Positions 22,587-31,598 of a stretch of 64,000 bases of DNA are shown one piece after another. The notes beneath the pieces are model-generated. The model saw nothing but the letters and a program-made list of their open reading frames with translations. It ran no database searches and was not told where the DNA came from. How positions within the stretch are numbered: the first letter of the stretch is position 1; every line of letters starts with the position of its first letter. Source of the DNA: Mucilaginibacter mali (GTDB lineage: Bacteria; Bacteroidota; Bacteroidia; Sphingobacteriales; Sphingobacteriaceae); NCBI RefSeq assembly GCF_013283875.1, contig NZ_CP054139.1, positions 868,001-932,000 of the forward strand. Direction: 5' to 3'. Position numbers and translations under genes: made by a program.

Positions 22587-24926
22587 TTAAAAACCACCAC
22601 CCTTCATTTGGTAATCAAGCGGTGGTTCTACACCAAGCAGGTTTTTCACAAAGTAATCCCAGCGGCGGCGCATCATGTATTGCGAGTGCTGGCCGTAGCC
22701 GTGGGCGCTGTTAGGGAATATCACCAGGTCGAAGCTTTTATTGGCACGTTCCAGCGCTTCAACAACCAGCAGGGTGTTTTGCGGCGGTACGTTGTTATCC
22801 ATTAAACCATGGGCCAGCATCAGCTTGCCTTTCAGGTTTTTAGCCAGGCTTTCGTTGGCTTGCGCGGCATAGTCCGAATTGCTGGTTAAGCCGTTATAGC
22901 GCTCACCCCAGTTGTCTTCGTAGTTCAGGTTCTCGTGGTTGCCCGATTCGGCAATACCTACCTTAAAGAAATCAGGGTAACGGAACATGGCGCCCGCAGT
23001 AGCGAAACCACCGCCTGAGTGGCCCCAAATGCCTACACGGGTAAGGTCCATATACGGGTATTTGGTTGCCAGTTCTTTAATGCCGGCTACCTGGTCGCCC
23101 AGGGTGTTATCGGCCATGTTGCCATAGCTCATATCGTGGAACGATTTTGAACGGTATGGGTTGCTGGTACCTTCAATTTCAACAACTACAAAACCCAGTT
23201 CGGCCAGCGCGCCGTTATCGCCACGGGTAACCGAGAATGCCCAGCTGCCTACGCTACCACCCTGCGGACCAGGATAGATATAATCGATAACCGGGTATTT
23301 CTTGTTAGGATCAACATTGCGTGGTACCCACATCAAGCCGTAAACATCGGTTTTCCCATCGTGCGCTTTGGTAGAGAATGGGATGCAAGGTTTCCAGCCG
23401 GTGGCGGTCAATTTAGAAATATCGGTTTTTTCCAGTTCCAGCAGTTGTTTGCCTTTCATATCGCGCAGCACGGTAACCGGCGGTACATCAGGTTTTGAAT
23501 AGGTATCAACAATATAATTGCCCGATGGCGAGAAGGTAACGCTGTGCGTACCTGCGCCAGGGGTTAATACGGTAAAACCTTTACCATCAAAGCCAACTTT
23601 GCACAACTGGCTAAAGTATGGGTTTTCGGCCTGCAGGCCATCGGCCATAAAATAGATCACACGGGCTTTTTCGTCAACTTTTATAAGGTTAGCCTGTACC
23701 CAGTCGCCTTTGTCAACCTGGTTTTTCAGGGCGCCGGTGTTGGCATCGTACAGGTAAAGGTGGCCCCAGTTATCGCGCTCAGAGAACCAAAGGATCTCGT
23801 TGCTTTTGCTCAGGTAGCGCCAGTTAACACCAGCCCAGCCCGATTCGAATTGGGTTTTAACGGTTTCGGTAAACAGTTCTTTTACATCGCCGGTAGCAGC
23901 ATCGGCCATGCGTACTTTCTCTTCTTTGTGGTCGCGGTTGGTTGATGCAAATACCAGTTTGGTAGCGTCATCGCTCCAGTAAACGTCGGCCCAGCCTTCG
24001 CCGCCCTTAATATCATCGCTCAGGGTTGAACGGTGCGGATCTGGTGCGCATTTTATCGAGATCACTTTAGGTTGATCAACATTAACAATCACCCGGCGTA
24101 GCATTGGGATCACCTTATCGCCAGGGAAAGGATATTTCCACTGGGTTAGGTTAGGCGCGCCAACTTTGGTGTTCACCATATACATGTTGTTCACCTCGCG
24201 CTCATCCTGCTGAAAAGTGGCTATCTTTTTAGAATCGGGCGACCAAACCAATATCGGGCGGATGCCTTGTGCCCAGCCGGCGTTATCGGTAGCGTAGCCG
24301 TTATCTTTAACACCATCGGTAGTCAGCTGGGTTAGTTTGTTCGATGCGATATCGCGCGACCACAGGTTAAAATCTTTTATAAATACGGCTGTTTTGCCAT
24401 CGGGCGATACGTTTTCGTTAGGGTTACCGCCGCGACCAAAACCGCCACGGCCACCGCGACCACCACGTCCGCCGCCAAAAGCACCACCAGCCGATGGGAA
24501 TTGTACCGGGCTGCTATCGGCTTCTACTTTGCTGCCGTCAAACTTCCACTGCTTGCCATCTGCCATAAAAATTACGCTTTTGTTATCGCTCGCGTATACA
24601 ATGGCATCAAATGGCAAATTAGCCGCGGTATAACTTTTGCCCGATGCGGTTGACAAAGCCGCTGCCAGCTTATCATGATCGAAAGCGGCCGATTTGCTGC
24701 CTTTTGCAGGGTTAAATACAATAAACTTGCTGTCTTCTTTGTACCAGAAACGGTCATCAGGCATCCAGTTTGGGCGGATACCGCTGCGGGTAACGAGCGG
24801 ACTTAACGAGGCAGCCATCTGGCTTTCGGCACGTTGATAATCCTGGGCCGTATAGGCTTTCGGAGCCTGGGCATTCGCGCCTAAAGCCAGCGCGAAGGGT
24901 AGGGCTGTAAGTAAAAATTTATTCAT
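22587..24926 (-). CDS. S9 family peptidase (DPP4/prolyl oligopeptidase type) with an RGG-rich insertion
   Basis: At 779 residues with a signal peptide (MNKFLLTALPFALALGANAQ), it is predicted periplasmic. A beta-propeller occupies residues ~50-480, with DPP4-type repeats such as VLVWSPDSKKIATFQQDE and YWSDDATKLVFAS. An alpha/beta-hydrolase domain follows with Ser637 in GHSGGG, Asp710 in HGLMDNNVP and His742 in NSAHGYG, a complete catalytic triad. This family cleaves short peptides, often after proline. Residues 146-168 are an unusual Gly/Arg stretch (GGGRGGRGGRGGFGRGG) inserted in the propeller region, encoded at 24423-24491. Length is otherwise normal. Downstream is a terminator; upstream is a repeat-rich gap. 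Confidence 0.92.
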   Translation of the reverse strand: MNKFLLTALPFALALGANAQAPKAYTAQDYQRAESQMAASLSPLVTRSGIRPNWMPDDRFWYKEDSKFIVFNPAKGSKSAAFDHDKLAAALSTASGKSYTAANLPFDAIVYASDNKSVIFMADGKQWKFDGSKVEADSSPVQFPSAGGAFGGGRGGRGGRGGFGRGGNPNENVSPDGKTAVFIKDFNLWSRDIASNKLTQLTTDGVKDNGYATDNAGWAQGIRPILVWSPDSKKIATFQQDEREVNNMYMVNTKVGAPNLTQWKYPFPGDKVIPMLRRVIVNVDQPKVISIKCAPDPHRSTLSDDIKGGEGWADVYWSDDATKLVFASTNRDHKEEKVRMADAATGDVKELFTETVKTQFESGWAGVNWRYLSKSNEILWFSERDNWGHLYLYDANTGALKNQVDKGDWVQANLIKVDEKARVIYFMADGLQAENPYFSQLCKVGFDGKGFTVLTPGAGTHSVTFSPSGNYIVDTYSKPDVPPVTVLRDMKGKQLLELEKTDISKLTATGWKPCIPFSTKAHDGKTDVYGLMWVPRNVDPNKKYPVIDYIYPGPQGGSVGSWAFSVTRGDNGALAELGFVVVEIEGTSNPYRSKSFHDMSYGNMADNTLGDQVAGIKELATKYPYMDLTRVGIWGHSGGGFATAGAMFRYPDFFKVGIAESGNHENLNYEDNWGERYNGLTSNSDYAAQANESLAKNLKGKLMLAHGLMDNNVPPQNTLLVVEALERANKSFDLVIFPNSAHGYGQHSQYMMRRRWDYFVKNLLGVEPPLDYQMKGGGF

Positions 24927-25013
24927 GTTAATTAGGTTAAGCTTTGCTTTTGTTTAACAAAGCAAGATACCGCAAATTAACATTTTGTCAAGTAACGTTT
25001 CTGATAGGAATTT

Positions 25014-25157
25014 GATGTGCGGATGTGCAAATGTGCAGATATGCAAATGTGCGTATCTGCAAATGAAAACAGGACAGGCATATGCACATTTGCATATCCT
25101 CGCATTTGCACATTCATACATCATCTGCACATTTGCATATACGCACATTTGCACATT
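25014..25157. repeat. ATGTGC-word low-complexity inverted array
   Basis: The left half is built from GATGTGC, AAATGTGC and GATATGC words. The right half (from 25079) has the complementary GCACATTTGCATAT words. Together they form a large imperfect hairpin between two minus-strand genes. Short pieces of the same words occur at 37062-37082 and 38031-38066. Open frames crossing it simply spell out the repeat and are not genes. Confidence 0.8.
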
Positions 25158-25162
25158 CAAAA

Positions 25163-27619
25163 CTAATTCCCCGCCCGGTTTTGTTCGGCTTCTGCGCTGC
25201 CGGTTTGGCGTTTTTTAGGGATGTTGGCGCTTTTACCAAAATTATAGCTAAACGCCAGGTTTACACTACGGTTGCCGTTGTCGTTATGATAGGTAATAGC
25301 CGCGCCGGGTATGTTATTAATGGTACCTGCCGAGTAGTTCCCTTTAAACAGGTCGCGGGCACTTAGCCTTATTGTGCCATTATTATTCAGCACCTTTTTG
25401 GCAAGGCCGATGTTAACCTGTTTGCGGGCAATGTGGGTAAACTGCGAATCGTGATTGGGCGCTACATAAAACACATTCAACTCGCTGCTCCAGCCGTGCG
25501 AAAGGTTAAACTGGCTGGTGGTGTTCATAAAGGCATAATTGCTTGGGGTATTAATGGGTACACTGCCCAACTGACCTTTAAAGCGCGCGAAGTTATATTC
25601 CAGATCCATATAAAACTTCCACCATTTTACAGGTTCCAGGTTAAGGATAGCGCCAAAGGCCGTTTCCTCGCGACTGCCCAGGTTAATACGGTTGGCGAAG
25701 AAGATATCCCCCTGCTGGTAATCGTACTCCACCTGGTAATCGCTCACGTAATTGTATGATGCCTGTAGTATCAGCTTGCTTTTAAAGCTGTAACTAAACT
25801 GGTAAACGTTTACAAATTGCGGACGAAGGAAGGGGTTACCTGAAAAAGCGCTATACTTATCAAGGATGATAACGAAAGGGTTCAGATCCTGGTAGCTGGG
25901 GCGCTCAATCCTGCGACCATACGACAAATTGAGGCTATTGTTTCCGGCCGAATCAAGCTTGTACAGCACAAAACCGGTAGGGAATAGGTTGGTATAGTTT
26001 TTCACAAATGAGGAATCCTGCCCCAGCGCGTTACCCAACTGATGGGCGTTCACACGGGTGTTTTCGGCGCGCAGGCCCAGTTGCAGGGAAAAGCGCTTAA
26101 AGTCTTTATTGTAGTTGATATAGGCGGCGTTGATGTTTTCTTTGTACAGGAAACGGTTGGTGCGGGTATAATCAATAGTCTGTATGTTGTTGATGATATT
26201 AAAATAATTGGCCCCGTTATCGGTATTTACATAGCTGGTTTTTACACCGAAGGCCAGTTTCGACTTTTTATCAATCGGTAAAGTGTAATCACTTTTGGCC
26301 GACCAGATATTGATGATATTAGGGAGGTTATCGATAATATCCTGCTTACTACCCAAGGCGCCGGCGGTGTTATAGCTGGCGCTCATAAAACTTTGATCGC
26401 GGTAGTTATTGTAGCGGATATAGTCGACATCAACCGTAATGTTACGACCCAAACTATCGTACTGGTGGCTATAATTAAGGTTGATGCCTCCGTTTTTAAA
26501 GTTGTAGTTAGTGTTATTATTGGCCACAATAGACGAATCTAAACCGCCGGTTTTGTTGCGCAAAAAACTGTTCACCGGGTTATAATTATCGCCTGTGGTC
26601 ATTACACCGGTGAGCACTACGCCTAATGTAGTTTTGGGCGATACATAATAATCCATCCCGGTTTTTACGTTAGTATTTTGGGTGCTGGGGTTAAAAAAGG
26701 CAACTTCGGTATACGATGATTTGATACTGTTTAACGCGTCAAAATAAGTGCGGCCAACATCAAGCCGGCGATAATTGTTTTGTGCACTATAACCCGCCAG
26801 CGCGAAAAAGTTGACCTTGTTCTCGCGGTAGTTCATATTAAAGCTTTCGGATGTACGCATGTACTTCGCCCGCCCCACACTGGCGGCTGCCGAACCATTG
26901 AAACCCTTTATTTTAAAGCGTTTAGTTTTGATGTTGATTATGCCTGCCGTGCCCGATGCATCATATTGAGCAGGCGGATTTGGCATTAGCTCGATCTGAT
27001 CGAGCACAGAAGCCGGTAACGAGCGCAGGTAATTGGCCAGGGCTTCGCCCGACAGGTAAGATGGTTTGTTATCAATCATGATCTGCAAGCCCGTTTTGCC
27101 TTTGTAGCTGATGGTGCCGTCATCGTTAACGATAATACCCGGTGCCTTCTCCAAGGCCTCCAGCGCGTTGGCTCCGGCATTGGTGATACTGGCACCGACG
27201 TTCACCACGGTACGGTCGGCTTTTAGTTCGATAAAAGGTTTTTGCGCGGTGATGGCTACTTCTTTTAAGGTTGATGTGCCGGGTTTTAAATTGATGGAAG
27301 GTAGTTCAATGGCCGGAACAGTTTCGCCCAATGCGACCTTTGCGCTGCGGTATTTTTGAAAACCAACGGCGGTGATGTTCACCCGGTAATCGCCTGCAGC
27401 TATCTTATCGAAAACGAACCTACCCTGCGCATCGGCCAGCGTGGTTTTTACGGTGGATGAATCTTTAAATCTTACCAAAACAATTGTGGCGGCTATGGCA
27501 GGTTGTTTAGCGGCATCAAAAACTTGCCCGCTTATTTTGCCCTGCGGTGTTTGTGCCGATGCTAAATTAAGGGCAAAGCTTAGCCAGGCGGCTATGATGG
27601 CCGTTATAATGGTTTTCAT
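25163..27619 (-). CDS. TonB-dependent receptor-like outer-membrane beta-barrel protein
   Basis: Starting at ATG 27619 (MKTIITAIIAAWLSFALNLA), the protein has 818 residues. It has a signal peptide, a CarboxypepD_reg-like domain at ~23-105 (GKISGQVFDAAKQPAIAATI), and a plug domain at ~115-220 (ALEALEKAPGIIVNDDGTI, YLSGEALANYLRSLP, PPAQYDASGTAGIINIKTK). The barrel is of the outer-membrane family 3 kind, ending in NLAFSYNFGKSANIPKK and a short hydrophilic tail. The cargo is unknown. An upstream ATG at 27649 lies inside a repeat element and would give an improbable N-terminus. It follows a DUF4097 pair and an ECF sigma/anti-sigma set on the same strand and may be their final member. Confidence 0.9.
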   Translation of the reverse strand: MKTIITAIIAAWLSFALNLASAQTPQGKISGQVFDAAKQPAIAATIVLVRFKDSSTVKTTLADAQGRFVFDKIAAGDYRVNITAVGFQKYRSAKVALGETVPAIELPSINLKPGTSTLKEVAITAQKPFIELKADRTVVNVGASITNAGANALEALEKAPGIIVNDDGTISYKGKTGLQIMIDNKPSYLSGEALANYLRSLPASVLDQIELMPNPPAQYDASGTAGIINIKTKRFKIKGFNGSAAASVGRAKYMRTSESFNMNYRENKVNFFALAGYSAQNNYRRLDVGRTYFDALNSIKSSYTEVAFFNPSTQNTNVKTGMDYYVSPKTTLGVVLTGVMTTGDNYNPVNSFLRNKTGGLDSSIVANNNTNYNFKNGGINLNYSHQYDSLGRNITVDVDYIRYNNYRDQSFMSASYNTAGALGSKQDIIDNLPNIINIWSAKSDYTLPIDKKSKLAFGVKTSYVNTDNGANYFNIINNIQTIDYTRTNRFLYKENINAAYINYNKDFKRFSLQLGLRAENTRVNAHQLGNALGQDSSFVKNYTNLFPTGFVLYKLDSAGNNSLNLSYGRRIERPSYQDLNPFVIILDKYSAFSGNPFLRPQFVNVYQFSYSFKSKLILQASYNYVSDYQVEYDYQQGDIFFANRINLGSREETAFGAILNLEPVKWWKFYMDLEYNFARFKGQLGSVPINTPSNYAFMNTTSQFNLSHGWSSELNVFYVAPNHDSQFTHIARKQVNIGLAKKVLNNNGTIRLSARDLFKGNYSAGTINNIPGAAITYHNDNGNRSVNLAFSYNFGKSANIPKKRQTGSAEAEQNRAGN

Positions 27620-27644
27620 GATGGTTGGGGGTTTGGAAGAGACT

Positions 27645-27733
27645 GTCATGCTGAACTTGTTTCAGCATCCCACATGCACGGTAGGTGGTATGGCAACCTT
27701 GCATGTGGGATCCCGAAATAAATTCGGGATGAC
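27645..27733. repeat. GTCATGCTGAACTTGTTTCA palindrome (copy 4)
   Basis: It begins GTCATGCTGAACTTGTTTCA and ends AATAAATTCGGGATGAC. The inner hairpin is CATCCCACATGCA / TGCATGTGGGATC. It separates the receptor gene from the DUF4097 gene upstream. Confidence 0.78.
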
Positions 27734-27748
27734 TGAAAATTTTGACGT

Positions 27749-28561
27749 TTACTTCGCCTTGCGGATATAGATATTCCCGTTCATGTTTTTCATTAGCAGT
27801 TCGGGGCCGCCGCCGTTTATTTTGCCGTACACCCAATCTTCAATAGTGATGCGGTACATGCCATCCTTAGCGGTTTTGGTGCTTTTTGATGGTGATTTTT
27901 CGGTTACCATATCAAAATCGCTGAACACGTTACCGTTATCAGAACGGGCCTTTAAGTTAGCTTTAAATGTGGCCGGAAAGGTAACATCCACATCGCCGTT
28001 AAGGGTGGTAAAGGCCAGTGCTGCTTTATTATCAAGCGTTTTAAAGGTAACCAACACCCTGCCATTAGTAGTATTGGCTACAGCCGAACCAGAAATATTA
28101 GTCAGCTTAATAGCGCCGTTGGTGTTGCTGGCCTCAATATCGCTGCTTACATCGTTTACAGAAATATCGCCGCCGTTAACTGCCATTAATTTAATATTGG
28201 TAGCGCCACGGGGGATCTTAATATCAAGCGCCACATTTTTGTTAGGCATGTTGTTACTGATGCGTACCTGGTTATTCTTTTCACGGGCCTCCACATCCAG
28301 GTTCTCGCCGCTGGATAAGCGCCTCATACCGCCGCTTTCCTTTGCTTCTTTGCGGCCGTGAGGTGCGCTGGCATCAATAATGATATCCTTACCATCGTGC
28401 ACCGATACCTTGATAGATCCGGTTACCAGGTCTACATTTAATTTATATGGTTTACCCGGGTCGCTTAGGGGTACGGTTAATTGCTGACTTTCCTGTGCCA
28501 TCAGGCGGGTGCTTAGTGCTAATGCCAATGCTACCAGGCCTGTAAATTTTAGTGCTTTCAT
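27749..28561 (-). CDS. DUF4097-type beta-strand repeat protein (second of pair)
   Basis: From ATG 28561 (MKALKFTGLVALALALSTRLMAQ) this is a 271-residue secreted protein. After the signal peptide it is a right-handed repeat of short beta strands: GSIKVSVHDGKDIIIDASA, VNGGDISVNDVSSDIEASNTNGAIKLTNISGSAVANTTNGRVLVTF, LNGDVDVTF, MNGNIYIRKAK. This is the DUF4097 putative-adhesin pattern, whose biochemical role is unknown. An in-frame upstream start would delete the signal peptide logic and is rejected. It is 22 bp downstream of a homologous gene, and both follow an anti-sigma gene, implying membership in that regulon. Confidence 0.82.
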   Translation of the reverse strand: MKALKFTGLVALALALSTRLMAQESQQLTVPLSDPGKPYKLNVDLVTGSIKVSVHDGKDIIIDASAPHGRKEAKESGGMRRLSSGENLDVEAREKNNQVRISNNMPNKNVALDIKIPRGATNIKLMAVNGGDISVNDVSSDIEASNTNGAIKLTNISGSAVANTTNGRVLVTFKTLDNKAALAFTTLNGDVDVTFPATFKANLKARSDNGNVFSDFDMVTEKSPSKSTKTAKDGMYRITIEDWVYGKINGGGPELLMKNMNGNIYIRKAK

Positions 28562-28583
28562 ATTATTATTGGGGAGTGTTAAA

Positions 28584-29438
28584 TTATGCTTTTTTAATGT
28601 AAATATTACCATTCAGGGTCTCAAACTTAAATACCTTGCCACCCTTGCCTACACGGATGGCCGTGTTTTTGTTAAGGCGGTAGATGGTGCCGTTATTGCC
28701 TTTGTTTTGTGTTTTGGTTATTTCGGTAGGTAAAACCTCGGTATCAGGAAAGTCGGTAAAAAACTGACCATTCATGCTTTTAAACTGTAGGTTGGCCTCG
28801 AAGTTAGCCGGATAGGTGATCTCCATTTTGCCGTTCACCGTATAGTAACTCGATTCTTCCTGCGGGATGCTCAGGTAGTTCACAGTTACCGGGCCGTTTA
28901 CGGTGCGGGCCATGGTGGTGCTTTTGGCATTCACAATGGTTAGTGGGCCATTCACATTGTTTACTTTCAGCGTACCGTATACATCTTTCACGTATGCTTC
29001 GCCATTGTTTACGGTTCCGGCATTCAGGTTAATGTTGTTGGGCACCTTTACGGTGTAATCCAGTTTTACATTATAGTGGCGCTCCTTGCGGTCGTCATCT
29101 TTGTTCCAATTGCGGTGCGGACGGGTATCATACGGTTCGGCAGTATAGGCGATAATGCTGTCGGCCTTTTGGTCGAAGCCCAACTTAAACTCCTTTTTTG
29201 CTGTTTCCAGTTCCGCGGCGTCTTTAGCGGTGATAGTCTCTTCAATTTCAATTACCACTTCGTTGCCGCTGTAGCCTTCTATCTTTACATCGCCGAATAC
29301 ATTGTACAGCGCGAATACGGTGCCCGAGGCTGGTTTTTGCAGCGTAAACTGCTTGCTTACATGTGTTTTAAACTCTTGTTTTTGGGCAAAACAATGGCCC
29401 CATCCCGCTAAAAGCGCGATCCAGATTAATCGTTTCAT
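28584..29438 (-). CDS. DUF4097-type beta-strand repeat protein (first of pair)
   Basis: This 284-residue secreted protein has a signal peptide (MKRLIWIALLAGWGHCFAQ) and strand repeats VFGDVKIEGYSGNEVVIEIEE, VKDVYGTLKVNNVNGPLTIVNA, VNGPVTVNYLS, VNGKMEITYP, LNGNIYIKKA. The closing phrase LNGNIYIKKA matches MNGNIYIRKA of the next gene, so the two are paralogues. Function is unknown. It starts 14 bp after the anti-sigma gene stop and is very probably in the same transcript. Confidence 0.82.
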   Translation of the reverse strand: MKRLIWIALLAGWGHCFAQKQEFKTHVSKQFTLQKPASGTVFALYNVFGDVKIEGYSGNEVVIEIEETITAKDAAELETAKKEFKLGFDQKADSIIAYTAEPYDTRPHRNWNKDDDRKERHYNVKLDYTVKVPNNINLNAGTVNNGEAYVKDVYGTLKVNNVNGPLTIVNAKSTTMARTVNGPVTVNYLSIPQEESSYYTVNGKMEITYPANFEANLQFKSMNGQFFTDFPDTEVLPTEITKTQNKGNNGTIYRLNKNTAIRVGKGGKVFKFETLNGNIYIKKA

Positions 29439-29452
29439 AATGTTTGGTTTGT

Positions 29453-30274
29453 TTAAATTAAGTTGTTGATCGTCTCTTTGATCTTATTCCTGACCCCTTT
29501 GTCCAGGTCTTTTTGTTTTAGTAATTCCTTAAACGAATTCACCGAGCGCTTCTCCTGCAGCTTCAGCATCACATCTGCAATGGCCGATTGCATCAGTGGC
29601 GAATCCTGCTGGGTGATGGATTTGATCAGCCCGGTGCGCACCTCGGGATGATTAGACAATTGTGAAAGCGCGTCGAGTGTACTCAATCGTACGTTCACGT
29701 TCGGGTCGTTGTTCAGTGTGGCGAATAAAGCGTCGATCACCTGCTGGTCCACATGTTTTATTTCAGATGTGTAGCTCACGCCTTTTATCCTTTCGGATGC
29801 CGACGGGTTTTCCAGCATGGCCAGCATCATGGTTTGTTTCAGCTCGTGCACCTGGCTGCTCAACGTGGCCAATTGCTTATCCTGCTGACCGCCCTTACCC
29901 ATACTAAATACCCAGTACCCACATGCAAAGCTCATCATAATGATCACCAGGCTATAGGCCAGCGGCAGGCGCGGCTGCCATTGCCATAACTGGGCCAGCG
30001 CGTTTTTAAAGTTTGCCCAGGCATTGGTTTTGTCGGCGGCTTCTTCCTTAAAGGTGTTCAGCATGGCCTCAAACTTCACCTGCATATGTTCGGATGGGGC
30101 AGGGGTTTCCATCTCGCCCATTTCTATCCACAGTTCCTTCATAGCCTCCAGTTCGGCGCGGCAGCCCGGGCAACCGCTTAGGTGTTGCTCCAGCTTCAGG
30201 CGTTCGGCCGGTGGCAGGGCTTTATCTATCCAACTGGTAAACAGTTCGCTATATTTTTCACAGTCCATTTTCAA
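29453..30274 (-). CDS. Anti-sigma factor with zinc finger, membrane helix and HEAT-like C-terminus
   Basis: Residues 5-38 carry Cys5, then His31-x3-Cys35-x2-Cys38 (HLSGCPGC), the zf-HC2 anti-sigma zinc motif that binds ECF sigma factors in the cytoplasm. A transmembrane helix spans ~103-125 (LPLAYSLVIIMMSFACGYWV). The periplasmic part contains helical repeats such as VDQQVIDALFATLNNDPNVNVRLSTLDALSQLSNHPEVR, which look HEAT-like. It starts 9 bp after the sigma-factor stop. The repeat region is a plausible sensor for an outer signal, possibly involving the DUF4097 proteins encoded next; that link is inference. Confidence 0.87.
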   Translation of the reverse strand: MKMDCEKYSELFTSWIDKALPPAERLKLEQHLSGCPGCRAELEAMKELWIEMGEMETPAPSEHMQVKFEAMLNTFKEEAADKTNAWANFKNALAQLWQWQPRLPLAYSLVIIMMSFACGYWVFSMGKGGQQDKQLATLSSQVHELKQTMMLAMLENPSASERIKGVSYTSEIKHVDQQVIDALFATLNNDPNVNVRLSTLDALSQLSNHPEVRTGLIKSITQQDSPLMQSAIADVMLKLQEKRSVNSFKELLKQKDLDKGVRNKIKETINNLI

Positions 30275-30283
30275 TTCCTCTGT

Positions 30284-30835
30284 TTAGCGTTCAATTTTTG
30301 TGTAAATCTCTTTTAGCTGACACATGGCCCGGTGCACCCGCACCTTAACCGCGCCCTCGCTAATGTTTAATATCTGTGCAATTTCCTGGTGCTTTAACTC
30401 CTGGAAACGGCTGAGCGACAGTATCTCGCGCTCATCATCATTTAGTTTGGCCATGGCGCGGTGCAAGCCCTGCGCCGCCTGTTTTTTATCTAATTGCTCT
30501 GCCACATCAGTGCCGCCGGGCAGGTAGTCGGCCATATCTTCTACGCCATCTTTTGCCATCACCAGTTTTTTACGCTTACCCTGATCTTTCAGCACATTGC
30601 GGGCAATGGCATACATCCAGTGGATAAATTCGCCGCTGCCGGTAAAGTTTTGGCGGTACTTCAGCATTTTATAAAACACCTGCTGCACCATGTCCTCGGC
30701 AGCCTCGCGCTGGTAGGTCATGTGGAAAAGGAAACCATACAACTGGCGATGGTAGCGCTGAAACAGCAGCCCCATGCGGTCCAGGTCGCCGGCCTTCACC
30801 TTTAGCATGATCGCATTGTCGGTCAGCTTATCCAA
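30284..30835 (-). CDS. ECF-type RNA polymerase sigma factor
   Basis: This 183-residue protein has region 2 (MLKVKAGDLDRMGLLFQRYH, AEDMVQQVFYKMLKYRQNF, FIHWMYAIARNVLKDQGKRKK) and region 4 (LNDDEREILSLSRFQELKHQEIAQILNISEGAVKVRVHRAMCQLKE). No region 3 or long tail is present. It is the first gene of a probable five-gene minus-strand unit: sigma, anti-sigma, two DUF4097 proteins and possibly the TonB-type receptor. It is probably autoregulated, but no self-type promoter could be recognised in the AT-rich upstream region. Confidence 0.92.
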   Translation of the reverse strand: MDKLTDNAIMLKVKAGDLDRMGLLFQRYHRQLYGFLFHMTYQREAAEDMVQQVFYKMLKYRQNFTGSGEFIHWMYAIARNVLKDQGKRKKLVMAKDGVEDMADYLPGGTDVAEQLDKKQAAQGLHRAMAKLNDDEREILSLSRFQELKHQEIAQILNISEGAVKVRVHRAMCQLKEIYTKIER

Positions 30836-30926
30836 TGCGTGTGATGTTAGTATAGTTAATCATATATTATATGCCTGTAAACTCCGGCTAAAAAAAATGG
30901 TTACAGGAAAATTAAGAAAAAAATAT

Positions 30927-31053
30927 CTGAACCATGATTAAACAGATTTTTAAGATGACAAGATAGGGGACCTGGAGTTGGGGATGCACAGTGATTGTTC
31001 AAATTCTTTTAAAATGTCCTGAATCCTGAAAATCTGTTTAATCCCGGTTCTGA
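30927..31053. repeat. CTGAACCATGATTAAACAGA inverted repeat
   Basis: CTGAACCATGATTAAACAGA plus TTTTTAAGATG on the left faces TTTTAAAATGTCCTGAATCC, then AAATCTGTTTAATCCCGGTT and CTGAC on the right. It is an imperfect palindrome of ~127 nt. It sits between the divergent sigma and XRE genes and adjoins the next repeat. Confidence 0.75.
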
Positions 31054-31056
31054 CAA

Positions 31057-31145
31057 TTCCGCGTTAGCGATAGAAGCGGATACCGGCCCTGTGGCTAAAG
31101 CCTGTGCAGTATGAGCGGATAGCGCGGGCCGCAGGCAACGCCATA
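31057..31145. repeat. Structured ~88-nt dispersed element (copy 2)
   Basis: TTCCGCGTTAGCGATAGAAG then CGGATACCGGCC ... AGTATGAGCGGATAGCGCGG then GCCGCAGGCAACGCCATA. It differs from the copy at 21248-21335 at only a handful of positions. The gap 30836-31307 otherwise holds only AT-rich sequence. Confidence 0.82.
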
Positions 31146-31307
31146 AATATATTATGATAATAAATTGTGGCCCGATAAAATATCGGTTTTGACGTTTAAT
31201 GGGTCTTATTATTTGTATAAACACCGTTACAATAGCTATTTAATAAGTATTTTATAAAACAAGTAATAAATATGCGCTGTTGCTTTAACATAATAATTTT
31301 CAACCTT

Positions 31308-31544
31308 ATGAAACAACAGGAAGAACACGATCATGATAAAACCGTCAGACGGTTACTTGATAAAGTTAGGCATTACCGCAAGCTAAATAAACTGACACAG
31401 GGGCACCTTGCCCGGCATTTGCGCATATCGCAAAACGCTTACAGTAAGCTTGAGCGCGGTATTAGCGAACTTACTATTTACAAGCTACTGGTTATTATGC
31501 AGATACTGGGCATCAGTATTTTTGAATTGCTGGAGAAGCATTAA
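31308..31544 (+). CDS. Small XRE-family helix-turn-helix protein
   Basis: From ATG 31308 (MKQQEEHDHDKTVRRLLDKV), 78 residues form one HTH_3 domain: VRHYRKLNKLTQGHLARHLRISQNAYSKLERGISELTIYKLLVIMQILGISIFELLE. An upstream ATG would add an unconvincing hydrophobic prefix. Proteins of this size and type in Bacteroidota act as stand-alone DNA-binding regulators or antitoxin-like partners, but no toxin gene is adjacent. Target unknown. Confidence 0.85.
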   Translation: MKQQEEHDHDKTVRRLLDKVRHYRKLNKLTQGHLARHLRISQNAYSKLERGISELTIYKLLVIMQILGISIFELLEKH

Positions 31545-31598
31545 ATACTCAAGCTAAGGGGAACTGCCGGTATATTATTAATTGTATTGGCGGTATAT

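Noticed and set aside
25014..25218. Frames spelling MCVYANVQM-like peptides
   Set aside because: They are translations of the ATGTGC repeat words on both strands, not genes.
27620..27649. ATG at 27649 as the start of the TonB-type receptor
   Set aside because: It lies inside a dispersed repeat and would put ten polar residues before the signal peptide that begins at 27619.
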